NCBI GenBank assembly: GCA_002419215.1
Contig: DIFQ01000056.1
Coordinates: forward strand, 684 to 46,811
Direction: 5' to 3'
From: Syntrophaceae bacterium UBA5744
GTDB taxonomy: Bacteria > Desulfobacterota > Syntrophia > Syntrophales > UBA2192
DNA length: 46,128 bases
Shown: one piece after another, positions 17,344-24,597 of the stretch
How positions within the stretch are numbered: position 1 is the first letter of the stretch
Layout: each line of letters starts with the position of its first letter
Position numbers and translations under genes: made by a program
The notes under the pieces: generated by a model
Seen by the model: only the letters and a program-made list of their open reading frames with translations
The model's database searches: none
Told to the model about the DNA's origin: nothing

Positions 17344-18168
17344 ATGAGACGGTCGCCGATCATTTTTACGGACCTGGACGGGAGCCTTCTGGACCACGAG
17401 GGATATTCCTGCGACAGCGCCCTTCCCGCACTGGCCCTCGTCCGGGCGCGTTCCATCCCCCTGGTTTTCGCAACGAGCAAGACCCGTGCGGAGGTCGTGC
17501 GCCTGCAGGAGGACATGGGAATCCGGGAGCCCTTCATTGCCGAGAACGGCGGCGGGATTTTCTTTCCCGCCGGCTACGGAAACTACCGCATCTCCGATGC
17601 GATCGAGCAAGGCGATCACACCCTGATCCTGCTGGGGAAGCCCTACCTCGAGATCCGCCGTTTCATCGAGGCACGAAAAGACCGCTTCGCCATTCGCGGC
17701 GCGGGGGATCTGAGTCTCGAGGAACTCGTGGACCTCACGGGCCTCACCGCGGAGCAGGCGCGCCTGGCGAAACAAAGGGAATTCACGGAGCCCTTCCTGC
17801 TCGACGATGATGCGGAGCTTGCCTCCCTCCGGCAGGAAGCCCTGGCGGCGGGGCTGAAGATCACGCGGGGAGGGCGCTTTTATCACCTGATCGGTGTCGG
17901 GCAGGACAAGGGGAAGGCCGTGAGGCGGGTCATCGAGATCTTCCGGGAGAACCGTGTGGGGGAGCTGCTGACCGTCGCAATCGGCGACCGGCCCAACGAC
18001 TTTTCCATGCTCACTGCCGTGGATATCCCGGTTTTGATGCCTCACCCGGACGGCCGTTACGAGGAACTGGTCCTGCCGAACCTGCTCAAGGCGCCGTACC
18101 CGGGAAGTCTCGGGTGGGGAGAAGCCGTCATCGGCATCCTCGAAGGGCTGAAGGCCGTAACCGGCTGA
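17344..18168 (+). CDS. Mannosyl/glucosyl-3-phosphoglycerate phosphatase-like HAD-IIB protein
   Basis: The 274-residue HAD phosphatase has a type IIB cap. Motif I is FTDLDGSLLD at residues 8-17, motif II is FATSKTRAEV near 42, a FIAENGGGIF block follows, and motif IV is AIGDRPNDFSML near 217. This pattern is that of MpgP/GpgP enzymes, which remove phosphate from mannosyl- or glucosyl-3-phosphoglycerate to give the compatible solutes mannosylglycerate or glucosylglycerate. The gpgS-like synthase two genes downstream supplies a fitting substrate. The ATG is one base after the previous stop with no strong ribosome-binding site, suggesting translational coupling. Which sugar is carried cannot be decided from sequence. 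Confidence 0.82.
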   Translation: MRRSPIIFTDLDGSLLDHEGYSCDSALPALALVRARSIPLVFATSKTRAEVVRLQEDMGIREPFIAENGGGIFFPAGYGNYRISDAIEQGDHTLILLGKPYLEIRRFIEARKDRFAIRGAGDLSLEELVDLTGLTAEQARLAKQREFTEPFLLDDDAELASLRQEALAAGLKITRGGRFYHLIGVGQDKGKAVRRVIEIFRENRVGELLTVAIGDRPNDFSMLTAVDIPVLMPHPDGRYEELVLPNLLKAPYPGSLGWGEAVIGILEGLKAVTG

Positions 18169-18187
18169 ATCGAAACAGGAGGCAGTG

Positions 18188-19456
18188 ATGACCGTAACGA
18201 CCGCACCCCGGTTCTCGACGACCCTCAGGGATCATGCGCGAAAGACCATCGAGAAGCTCCGCTACGCCGACATCGTCATCGGGATCCCCTCGTACTACAG
18301 CGGGTCGTCCATCGTGCACGTGATCCAGACGATTGCCGAGGGCCTCGAGCGCTTCTACCCCGAGGCCAAGTGCGTTCTCTTCGTCGCCGATGGAGGCTCC
18401 ACGGACGACTCGCGCGAGATCGCGAACCTCGTACAGATCCACTCCTACCACATCAAGAAGATCGTCACGATCTACCGGGGTGTGCCCGGAAAGGGGTCAG
18501 GCCTGCGGGCCGCGTTCGAAGTGGCGAATTTTCTCAGGGCGAAGGCCGTGGCCGTCTTCGACTCCGACCTCGTCTCCATCAAGCCCGAGTGGGTCCAAAA
18601 CATCCTGGACCCCGTGTTCAAGGGATACGACTTTGTTGCGCCCTTCTACCGGCGCTACAAGCTCGACGGCACCATCACCAACACGATCGCATACAACCTT
18701 ACACGGGCGCTTTACGGAGCCCGCGTGCGCCAGCCCATCGGCGGTGACTTCGGGATCTCCCAGAAACTGGCAAAGTATTACTTCGACCAGGACGTCTGGG
18801 AGACGGACGTCGCCCGCTTCGGCATCGACGTCTGGATGACGACAACGGCCATCGTGGGCGGCTTCAATCTCTGCCAGGCGCGGCTGGGAGTCAAGGTCCA
18901 CGGCGAAAAGGACCCCGGCGCCGACCTGGGGCCCATGTTCCGCCAGGTCGTGGGCACGATCTTCCAGCTCATGGAAACAAACGCCGGGCACTGGCAGAAG
19001 GTCCGGAGATCCCATGACGTACCCGTCCTGGGCGAGGAGCTCGAACAGGAACCGGCCCCCTTCGAAATCGACCAGGAAGGGCTCATCGACTATTTCCGGA
19101 TGGGATGGGCAAACTTCTCGGGTGTCTGGCAGCGCGTCATCGAGGAGAAGGACCTCGAGGCAGTCCGGGGCCTTGTCCCCGTCGCGCGCAGCGAGGATTT
19201 TTATCTGCCCATCGATACATGGGTGCGCATTGTCTACCGCTACGCCCGCTATTTCCACGCGACCCCGCGGCAGCGCTTCAAGATCCTCGACACGATGGTC
19301 CCTCTTTACAACGCCCGGGTGGCGAGCCTCATCAACGAGGTGCGGGACAAGAGCCCCCAGGAGGCGGAGCGCCTCTTCGAGGCCCACGCCCTGGCATTCG
19401 AAAAGATGAAGGACTACCTGATCAAGATCTGGGACGAGGAGGTGCACGATGGCTGA
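18188..19456 (+). CDS. GT78/GT2-like glycosyltransferase, probably in glycosylglycerate synthesis
   Basis: The 422-residue GT-A fold enzyme has an N-terminal nucleotide-sugar region (DIVIGIPSYYSGSS, FVADGGSTDDS), a GKGSGLRAAF loop near 103, a metal-binding DSD near 122 (AVFDSDLVSIKPEW), GGDFGIS near 186 and FGIDVWMT near 214. The spacing recalls mannosylglycerate synthase (GT78) of Rhodothermus (GKGDGMN, YDADIT, GGE, WGID). ATG 18188 is chosen over the GTG just before it because GGAGG is five bases upstream. The 3' end overlaps the gpgS-like gene by 8 bases. It probably adds a sugar to glycerate, phosphoglycerate or glucosylglycerate, but neither donor nor acceptor is proven. Confidence 0.78.
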   Translation: MTVTTAPRFSTTLRDHARKTIEKLRYADIVIGIPSYYSGSSIVHVIQTIAEGLERFYPEAKCVLFVADGGSTDDSREIANLVQIHSYHIKKIVTIYRGVPGKGSGLRAAFEVANFLRAKAVAVFDSDLVSIKPEWVQNILDPVFKGYDFVAPFYRRYKLDGTITNTIAYNLTRALYGARVRQPIGGDFGISQKLAKYYFDQDVWETDVARFGIDVWMTTTAIVGGFNLCQARLGVKVHGEKDPGADLGPMFRQVVGTIFQLMETNAGHWQKVRRSHDVPVLGEELEQEPAPFEIDQEGLIDYFRMGWANFSGVWQRVIEEKDLEAVRGLVPVARSEDFYLPIDTWVRIVYRYARYFHATPRQRFKILDTMVPLYNARVASLINEVRDKSPQEAERLFEAHALAFEKMKDYLIKIWDEEVHDG

Positions 19457-20657
19457 TTTCTGGCAGCACGGCATGATCACGACGTTGCAGAAACTGCGGG
19501 AGCGCCCCGTCGGGGAGCTCGAGGCGAAGCTCAAGGCCATCGCGCAACGCAGGAAGCTCGTTCTGCTGCTGCCTGCGCTGTACTCGGAATTCGAGACCCC
19601 CGCCATGCCCCGGATCATCGAGGAATTAAAAGGTGTGGACTACCTCCACAAGGTCTTTCTCTCCCTGGACCGGGCAGGCAGCAGGGAGTTCGAAAAGGCA
19701 AGGCAGCACATGTCCGTGCTGAAGGCCGATGTGAAGGTCGTCTGGCACGACGGCCCGAGGATGAAGAAGCTCTACCGGGAGCTGGTGAGAAACGATTTCA
19801 CCATGGATCACCCCGGCAAGGGCCGCTCGGTGTGGATGACTCTCGGCAGCATCCTGTCGGAGCGGGATGTTTACGCCATCGCCCTGCACGATTGCGACAT
19901 CGTCAATTACCGCCGGGAGATGCTGGCGCGGCTTATCTACCCCGTGGCGCACCCGGCCCTGGATTTCGAGTTCAGCAAGGGCTACTACGCCCGCGTGACG
20001 GACCGGCTCTACGGACGCGTCACGCGGCTCTTCTACACCCCCCTGATCCGGACGCTTCGCCGCATCCTGGGCTTCAACGCCTTCCTGTCGTACCTGGACA
20101 ATTTCCGCTACGCCCTGTCCGGGGAATTCGCCTTCATCTCGAGCCTCGCGAGAGGCATCCGGATTTCGCCCACGTGGGGGCTCGAGGTGTCGCTGCTGAG
20201 CGAGGTTTACCAGCGCGCCTCCATCAACCGGATCTGCCAGGTGGAGCTGGCGGAGACCTACGAGCACAAGCACCAGGTGCTGCGGAAAGAAAAGCCCAAC
20301 GAGGGATTGCTTCGCATGGCGGGGGACATCGCGAGGGCCCTCTTCCGTGTCCTCACCCAGGACGGGATCGTCCTGAGCGAGGCGTTTTTCCGGACGATGC
20401 TCACGTCCTACATCCAGGAAGCCCGGGTCACCATCGAAAAATACCACGCCCTTGCACTCATCAACGGTCTCACCTACGACCGCCACAGCGAGATCGAGGC
20501 CGTCGAGTTTTTTGTCGGGTCGATCCGCAAGGCGATCGCGGACTTCGTGGACGACCCCGTGGGCGTCCCGATGCTTGCCGCATGGGTCCGCGTCAACGCC
20601 GCGATCCCGGACTTCGAAGACCGGATCAGCGAGGCCGTCGAGATGGACAATTCGTGA
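19449..20657 (+). CDS. gpgS: Glucosyl-3-phosphoglycerate synthase-like enzyme (GT81)
   Basis: GpgS transfers glucose from NDP-glucose to 3-phosphoglycerate, the first step to glucosylglycerate. The 402-residue product matches the GT81 layout: FLSLDRA near 72, GKGRSVWMTLGS near 124, IALHDCDIVNY near 145, KGYYARVTDRLYGRV near 177, FRYALSGEFAFIS near 218, WGLEVSLLSEVY near 243 and ETYEHKHQ near 271. HDCD is the metal-binding Asp-X-Asp-like site. GGAGG lies inside the end of the previous gene, giving an 8-base overlap. It is the last gene of the operon. About 70 bases later a new promoter begins the RNA element and ATPase region. Mannosyl specificity cannot be ruled out. Confidence 0.83.
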   Translation: MADFWQHGMITTLQKLRERPVGELEAKLKAIAQRRKLVLLLPALYSEFETPAMPRIIEELKGVDYLHKVFLSLDRAGSREFEKARQHMSVLKADVKVVWHDGPRMKKLYRELVRNDFTMDHPGKGRSVWMTLGSILSERDVYAIALHDCDIVNYRREMLARLIYPVAHPALDFEFSKGYYARVTDRLYGRVTRLFYTPLIRTLRRILGFNAFLSYLDNFRYALSGEFAFISSLARGIRISPTWGLEVSLLSEVYQRASINRICQVELAETYEHKHQVLRKEKPNEGLLRMAGDIARALFRVLTQDGIVLSEAFFRTMLTSYIQEARVTIEKYHALALINGLTYDRHSEIEAVEFFVGSIRKAIADFVDDPVGVPMLAAWVRVNAAIPDFEDRISEAVEMDNS

Positions 20658-20728
20658 GGGCACCCGGAATCTCACGTGATCTATCCTTATGAATATGCGG
20701 CGTAAATCCAGAAAAAACCCGAAAAAGG

Positions 20729-20757
20729 TTGACAGGCGGCGTTCCGATCCGTTATTT
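20729..20757 (+). promoter_or_regulatory. Sigma-70 promoter of RNA element copy 1
   Basis: A perfect TTGACA -35 (20729-20734), a 17-base spacer and a -10-like TTATTT (20752-20757) precede the RNA element. The -35 is 51 bases before the conserved AACGGGTCCGG, exactly the distance seen at copy 2. Confidence 0.7.
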
Positions 20758-20763
20758 TTTATG

Positions 20764-20866
20764 AAAGAGAATAAACGGTAACGGGTCCGGAACGACGATT
20801 CCGGAGGGTTTGCCGATGGTCGGGCCGCCATCTTCCGATGTCACTTGGATTGCGGCCCCTTTTTTT
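20764..20866 (+). ncRNA. Structured RNA with terminator, copy 1 (leader of P-type ATPase or sRNA)
   Basis: After AACGGG comes hairpin 1 (TCCGGAA 20786-20792 with TTCCGGA 20799-20805), a 9-base linker, and hairpin 2 (GATGG 20815-20819 with CCATC 20828-20832) whose 8-base loop is TCGGGCCG. GGGCCGC (20822-20828) also pairs with GCGGCCC (20852-20858) followed by seven T, forming an intrinsic terminator. The loop-terminator pairing could instead be read as a pseudoknot. The ATPase starts 172 bases downstream, so this may be a riboswitch-type attenuator. A free small RNA is the alternative. Copy 2 at 34483-34580 has the same layout with a compensating extra GC pair. I cannot place it in a known class. 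Confidence 0.7.
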
Positions 20867-21038
20867 ATGCACATGCAGGCCTGACTCCTTGCCGGGCCCC
20901 TTCACCGGTCCGATTCCCGGGACCTTGCCGTCCCGGGACGGAGCCGGCGCCGTGTCGATCTTGCGGGCATCGCCCGAGCCGAAAAAGCCACGCGCAACGC
21001 ACCAAGGAACCCATCAAAGAAACGGAGGATCATTCGTC

Positions 21039-23792
21039 ATGCTGGAGCACCTCCCCGACAGACCCTGGCATCACGGCCCCCCGGAAGAGACGGCCGGCCT
21101 GCTGGAAACGAGCCTGCAGCGCGGACTTGCAGCCTCCGAGGTCGAGGATCGACGGGCGCGTTTCGGCCCCAACCGGGTGACGGCGAAGAAAAGGACCGGC
21201 CCCCTGGTGCGCTTCCTGCTGCAGTTTCATCAGCCGCTGATCTACATCCTGATCGCCGCGGGAGCGGTGACGGCGGCGCTCGGCGAGTGGGTCGACTCTT
21301 CAGTCATCTTCGGCGTCGTCCTCGTCAACGCCTTCGTGGGCTTTCTCCAGGAATCGAAGGCCGAGCGGGCGATCGAGTCCCTCATGACGATGATGACCAC
21401 GCAGGCGGTCGTCATCCGCGACGGTGCGACGCTCACGATCCCGTCCGTCGAACTGGTGCCGGGTGACATCGTCCTTCTGCAGTCGGGCGACAAGGTCCCG
21501 TCGGATCTGCGGCTCTTCGTCTCGCGGGAGCTCCAGATCGACGAGTCGGCCCTCACGGGCGAGTCCGTGCCCGTTGCCAAGAAGATCGATATCCTGCCGG
21601 ACGATACGATCCTCGCGGACCGGCACAACATGGCCTACGCGGGGACGCTCGTCACCTTCGGCCAGGGAAACGGCATCGTCGTTGCCACGGGCGACCGGTC
21701 GGAGACGGGCCGCATCTCCGGCCTCATCTCCGAGGCGGTCGAGATCGCAACGCCGCTGACAAAAAAGATCGCCCATTTCAGCCGTGTGCTCCTTGTCGTC
21801 ATCCTGGCGGTTTCGGTTGCGATGTTCTTCGCAGGGTGGTTCGTCGGGCACAGTGCCATCGAGATGTTCATGGCGGCCGTGGCCCTGGCGGTGAGTGCCA
21901 TCCCCGAGGGGCTGCCCGCCGCCGTCACGATTACCCTGGCCATCGGCGTCAAGCGGATGGCCGACGTCCACGCCATCATCCGCAAGCTTCCCGCCGTCGA
22001 GACCCTCGGGAGCACGACGGTCATCTGCTCCGACAAGACGGGCACCCTGACGGAGAATCAGATGACGGTGCAGAAGCTCCTGGCAGGGGGGGAGGTCTAC
22101 GAGATGAGCGGCAGCGGCTATGCGCCCGCAGGCGAGGTGACGAAAGACCATGCCGCCGTGGAAGCGGCCGCGTGTGCGGCCCTGACCGAGTGCCTCCGGG
22201 CGGGGCTTCTGTGCAACGACTCCCGGCTCGTCCGGAAGGACGAGCGCTGGACGGTCGAAGGCGACCCCACGGAAGGGGCCCTCCTCGTCTCCGCCGCCAA
22301 GGCGGGAATGAGAGCCGATGCGGCGGACGACTGGCCCCGGATCGACGTGATCCCCTTCGAATCACAACGGGCCTACATGGCGACGCTTCACGACCCGGGT
22401 GACGGAAAACCGCCCGTAGCGTACGTGAAGGGAGCCGTCGAGAAGATCCTCGAGCAGAGCGCGAAGGCACTCACGCCGGATGAGCGTACGGACGAACTCG
22501 ACAGGGAGTCCGTCCTGGAGGTCGCCGAAACCCTGGCGGGCGAAGGTCTCCGGGTGCTCGCCTTTGCCCGGAAGGAGTTTCCGGCGCAGCGGAGGGCCTT
22601 TGGGTCGTCGGACGACATTTCGGGCCTGACCTTCCTCGGGCTGCAGGGCATGATCGACCCGCCCCGTCAGGAGGCGATGAAGGCGATCGAGGCATGCAAA
22701 ACGGCCGGCGTGTCGGTCAAGATGATCACCGGCGACCATGCCGTCACGGCTTCGGCCATTGCGGCCCAACTCGGCCTGACGGATCCGTCCGTCGACAGAG
22801 GCCGGGACATCGCCGTCACCGGACGCGAACTGCAGGAACTCACCGACACGGAAATGATCGACGTGGCGGCACGGGCCAGGGTCTTCGCCCGTGTCGCGCC
22901 GGAGCAGAAGCTCAGGCTCGTCGAGGCCCTTCAGGCCCGGGGCCAGGTGGTCGCCATGACGGGCGACGGCGTCAACGACGCCCCTGCCCTGAAGCAGGCC
23001 GATATCGGCATCGCCATGGGCATTACGGGGACCGAAGTCGCCAAGGAGGCCGCGGACATGGTGCTCACGGACGACAACTTCGCCACCATCGAGGCCGCCG
23101 TCGAGGAGGGGCGCCGCATCTTCGACAACCTGACGAAGTTCTTCGTCTGGACGCTGCCCACCAACGGGGGCGAGGCGCTCGTGATCATCACCTCCATCCT
23201 CGCGGGGGCGGGCATGGCCCTGCCCGTGCTGCCGGTGCAGATCCTCTGGATCAACATGACGACGGCCCTGCTGCTGGGCCTCATGCTGGCCTTCGAAAAC
23301 AAGGAGGCGGACGTCATGTTCCGGCCGCCCCGGGTACCCGACAGCCCGATCTTGACGGGGGTTTTGATCCAGCGGATCATCCTGGTGAGCCTTCTCATGC
23401 TCGGGGCCGTCTTCGCGCTGTTCCTGCACAAGAAGGCGGGGGGCGCCGATCTGGCCGAGGCGCGGACCGTGGCCGTCAACGTCATCGTAATGATCGAGCT
23501 CTTCTACCTCTTCAACTGCCGTTCCCTGCGGTACTCGGTATGGAGCCTGGGCCTGTTTTCGAACACCTGGGTCATCGGCGGATCGGCCGCCACGGTCCTG
23601 CTGCAGCTCTTCTACACCTACCATCCCTGGATGAACACCCTGTTCCACAGCGCGCCTCTGGCTCGTGCCGATTGGGCCAACATCGTTGCCGTTTCCGCCG
23701 CCGTTTCCCTGGTCGTCGGCGCGGAGAAATGGATCCGGAAGCGTTCGGCGCCCGCTGCGCCTTCGCTTACCGGGAAAGGGGGCATTTCATGA
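21039..23792 (+). CDS. Cation-transporting P-type ATPase (type II, Ca2+/Na+-like)
   Basis: This inner-membrane pump couples ATP hydrolysis to cation transport. The 917-residue product has the full P-type set: N-terminal GLAASEVEDRRARFGPN block, actuator TGES (residues 172-175), AIPEGLP in M4 near 287-293 (the type II cation-site motif), DKTGTLT with phosphorylated Asp332, the KGAVEKIL nucleotide-binding block, GDGVNDAP near 642, and a C-terminal set of hydrophobic helices making about ten membrane spans. There is no N-terminal heavy-metal domain or CPC motif, which excludes the P1B metal pumps. ATG 21039 with GGAGG ten bases upstream replaces an apparent start 67 codons earlier that overlaps the RNA terminator. 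The stop overlaps the alarmone synthetase start (ATGA). The ion is unknown. Confidence 0.92.
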   Translation: MLEHLPDRPWHHGPPEETAGLLETSLQRGLAASEVEDRRARFGPNRVTAKKRTGPLVRFLLQFHQPLIYILIAAGAVTAALGEWVDSSVIFGVVLVNAFVGFLQESKAERAIESLMTMMTTQAVVIRDGATLTIPSVELVPGDIVLLQSGDKVPSDLRLFVSRELQIDESALTGESVPVAKKIDILPDDTILADRHNMAYAGTLVTFGQGNGIVVATGDRSETGRISGLISEAVEIATPLTKKIAHFSRVLLVVILAVSVAMFFAGWFVGHSAIEMFMAAVALAVSAIPEGLPAAVTITLAIGVKRMADVHAIIRKLPAVETLGSTTVICSDKTGTLTENQMTVQKLLAGGEVYEMSGSGYAPAGEVTKDHAAVEAAACAALTECLRAGLLCNDSRLVRKDERWTVEGDPTEGALLVSAAKAGMRADAADDWPRIDVIPFESQRAYMATLHDPGDGKPPVAYVKGAVEKILEQSAKALTPDERTDELDRESVLEVAETLAGEGLRVLAFARKEFPAQRRAFGSSDDISGLTFLGLQGMIDPPRQEAMKAIEACKTAGVSVKMITGDHAVTASAIAAQLGLTDPSVDRGRDIAVTGRELQELTDTEMIDVAARARVFARVAPEQKLRLVEALQARGQVVAMTGDGVNDAPALKQADIGIAMGITGTEVAKEAADMVLTDDNFATIEAAVEEGRRIFDNLTKFFVWTLPTNGGEALVIITSILAGAGMALPVLPVQILWINMTTALLLGLMLAFENKEADVMFRPPRVPDSPILTGVLIQRIILVSLLMLGAVFALFLHKKAGGADLAEARTVAVNVIVMIELFYLFNCRSLRYSVWSLGLFSNTWVIGGSAATVLLQLFYTYHPWMNTLFHSAPLARADWANIVAVSAAVSLVVGAEKWIRKRSAPAAPSLTGKGGIS

Positions 23793-24496
23793 CGGAAGTG
23801 CGAAGGACCACCCCGGGCTTGCCGGAGACGCAGCGGCATGATCCGCCGCCTCTCATCCGGGAGGCCGTTGCACGGTATGAGGAACTTCGTTCGCTCTACG
23901 GCGCTTTCTGCCGCCATGTTCGGCAAACGATCTCGGAGGAAATCACGGGACGGTCGATCAAGATCCACTCCATCGAAGCCCGGACCAAATCGGTGGAGAG
24001 TTTCGAGAGAAAAGTCAGGCGGCTCCTCGGGGCGCAGCGAACCTCCCGGCATGCCCGGGATCCGTTGAAGACGGTGACGGATATGGCCGGCGTGCGCGTG
24101 ATCACGTTTTTCCCGAAAACCGTCAACGAAGTCGACTCGGTCATCCGCGATCGATTCCGTGTGCTCGAAAAGGACAACAAGTCGGAGTCCCGGGCTGCGT
24201 CGGGCAGTTTCGGATACCGGAGCGTTCACTATCTCGTGGAACTCGCTCCCGAACACCTGGACCGTTCGGACCGGAGGTGGTTCCAGGGCCTGGTTGCCGA
24301 GATCCAGGTCCGGACGATCCTCCAGCACGCATGGGCCGAGATCGAGCACGACATTCAGTACAAATCCGTCCGGGCGATCCCGGCTGCCATTCGCCGCCGC
24401 CTCGCCGCCGTGGCAGGTCTTCTGGAAATTGCCGACCGGGAGTTCCAGGCCATTCAGGACGAGGACGAGCGCAGCAGGAGGCGCCTGACTGTCTAG
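23789..24496 (+). CDS. RelA/SpoT-domain small alarmone synthetase
   Basis: This is a single-domain (p)ppGpp synthetase-like protein of 235 residues, with no HD hydrolase and no TGS/ACT regulatory region, so it is a small alarmone synthetase (SAS). Conserved blocks are RTKSVESFERKV, the DMAGVRVITFF strand with catalytic-site Asp, GYRSVHYLVEL, and EIQVRTILQHAWAEIEHD near 171-188. Such enzymes transfer pyrophosphate from ATP to GTP or GDP and are controlled mainly at expression level. The ATG overlaps the ATPase stop by four bases (ATGA) with GGGGG upstream, so the SAS is translated from the pump mRNA and would share any control by the upstream RNA element. Catalytic activity is inferred from the motifs. 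Confidence 0.88.
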   Translation: MTEVRRTTPGLPETQRHDPPPLIREAVARYEELRSLYGAFCRHVRQTISEEITGRSIKIHSIEARTKSVESFERKVRRLLGAQRTSRHARDPLKTVTDMAGVRVITFFPKTVNEVDSVIRDRFRVLEKDNKSESRAASGSFGYRSVHYLVELAPEHLDRSDRRWFQGLVAEIQVRTILQHAWAEIEHDIQYKSVRAIPAAIRRRLAAVAGLLEIADREFQAIQDEDERSRRRLTV

Positions 24497-24597
24497 CGTC
24501 GTTCGAGAGACGATCGCAATGCCTGTGAAATCAGGCGCAGACGAGTTCCGCCGGCGGGCGGGCCGGAGAAGACTCAACGCAAACGAGGAGGATCGCG

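Noticed and set aside
15009..17537. 842-codon minus-strand open frame across otsB, DUF5752 and treT
   Set aside because: It runs antisense through three clearly recognisable genes, has no family match in its translation and is explained by codon bias.
20764..20866. Assignment of the RNA element to a known riboswitch class (GEMM, fluoride, yybP-ykoY, guanidine, SAH)
   Set aside because: None of the consensus cores that I can recall for these classes fits the two hairpins and the invariant loop. The alkali-metal classes could not be judged from memory.
20838..21038. Longer N-terminus for the P-type ATPase
   Set aside because: The extra 67 codons overlap the RNA terminator and do not resemble the family. 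ATG 21039 has GGAGG and starts the usual N-terminal block.
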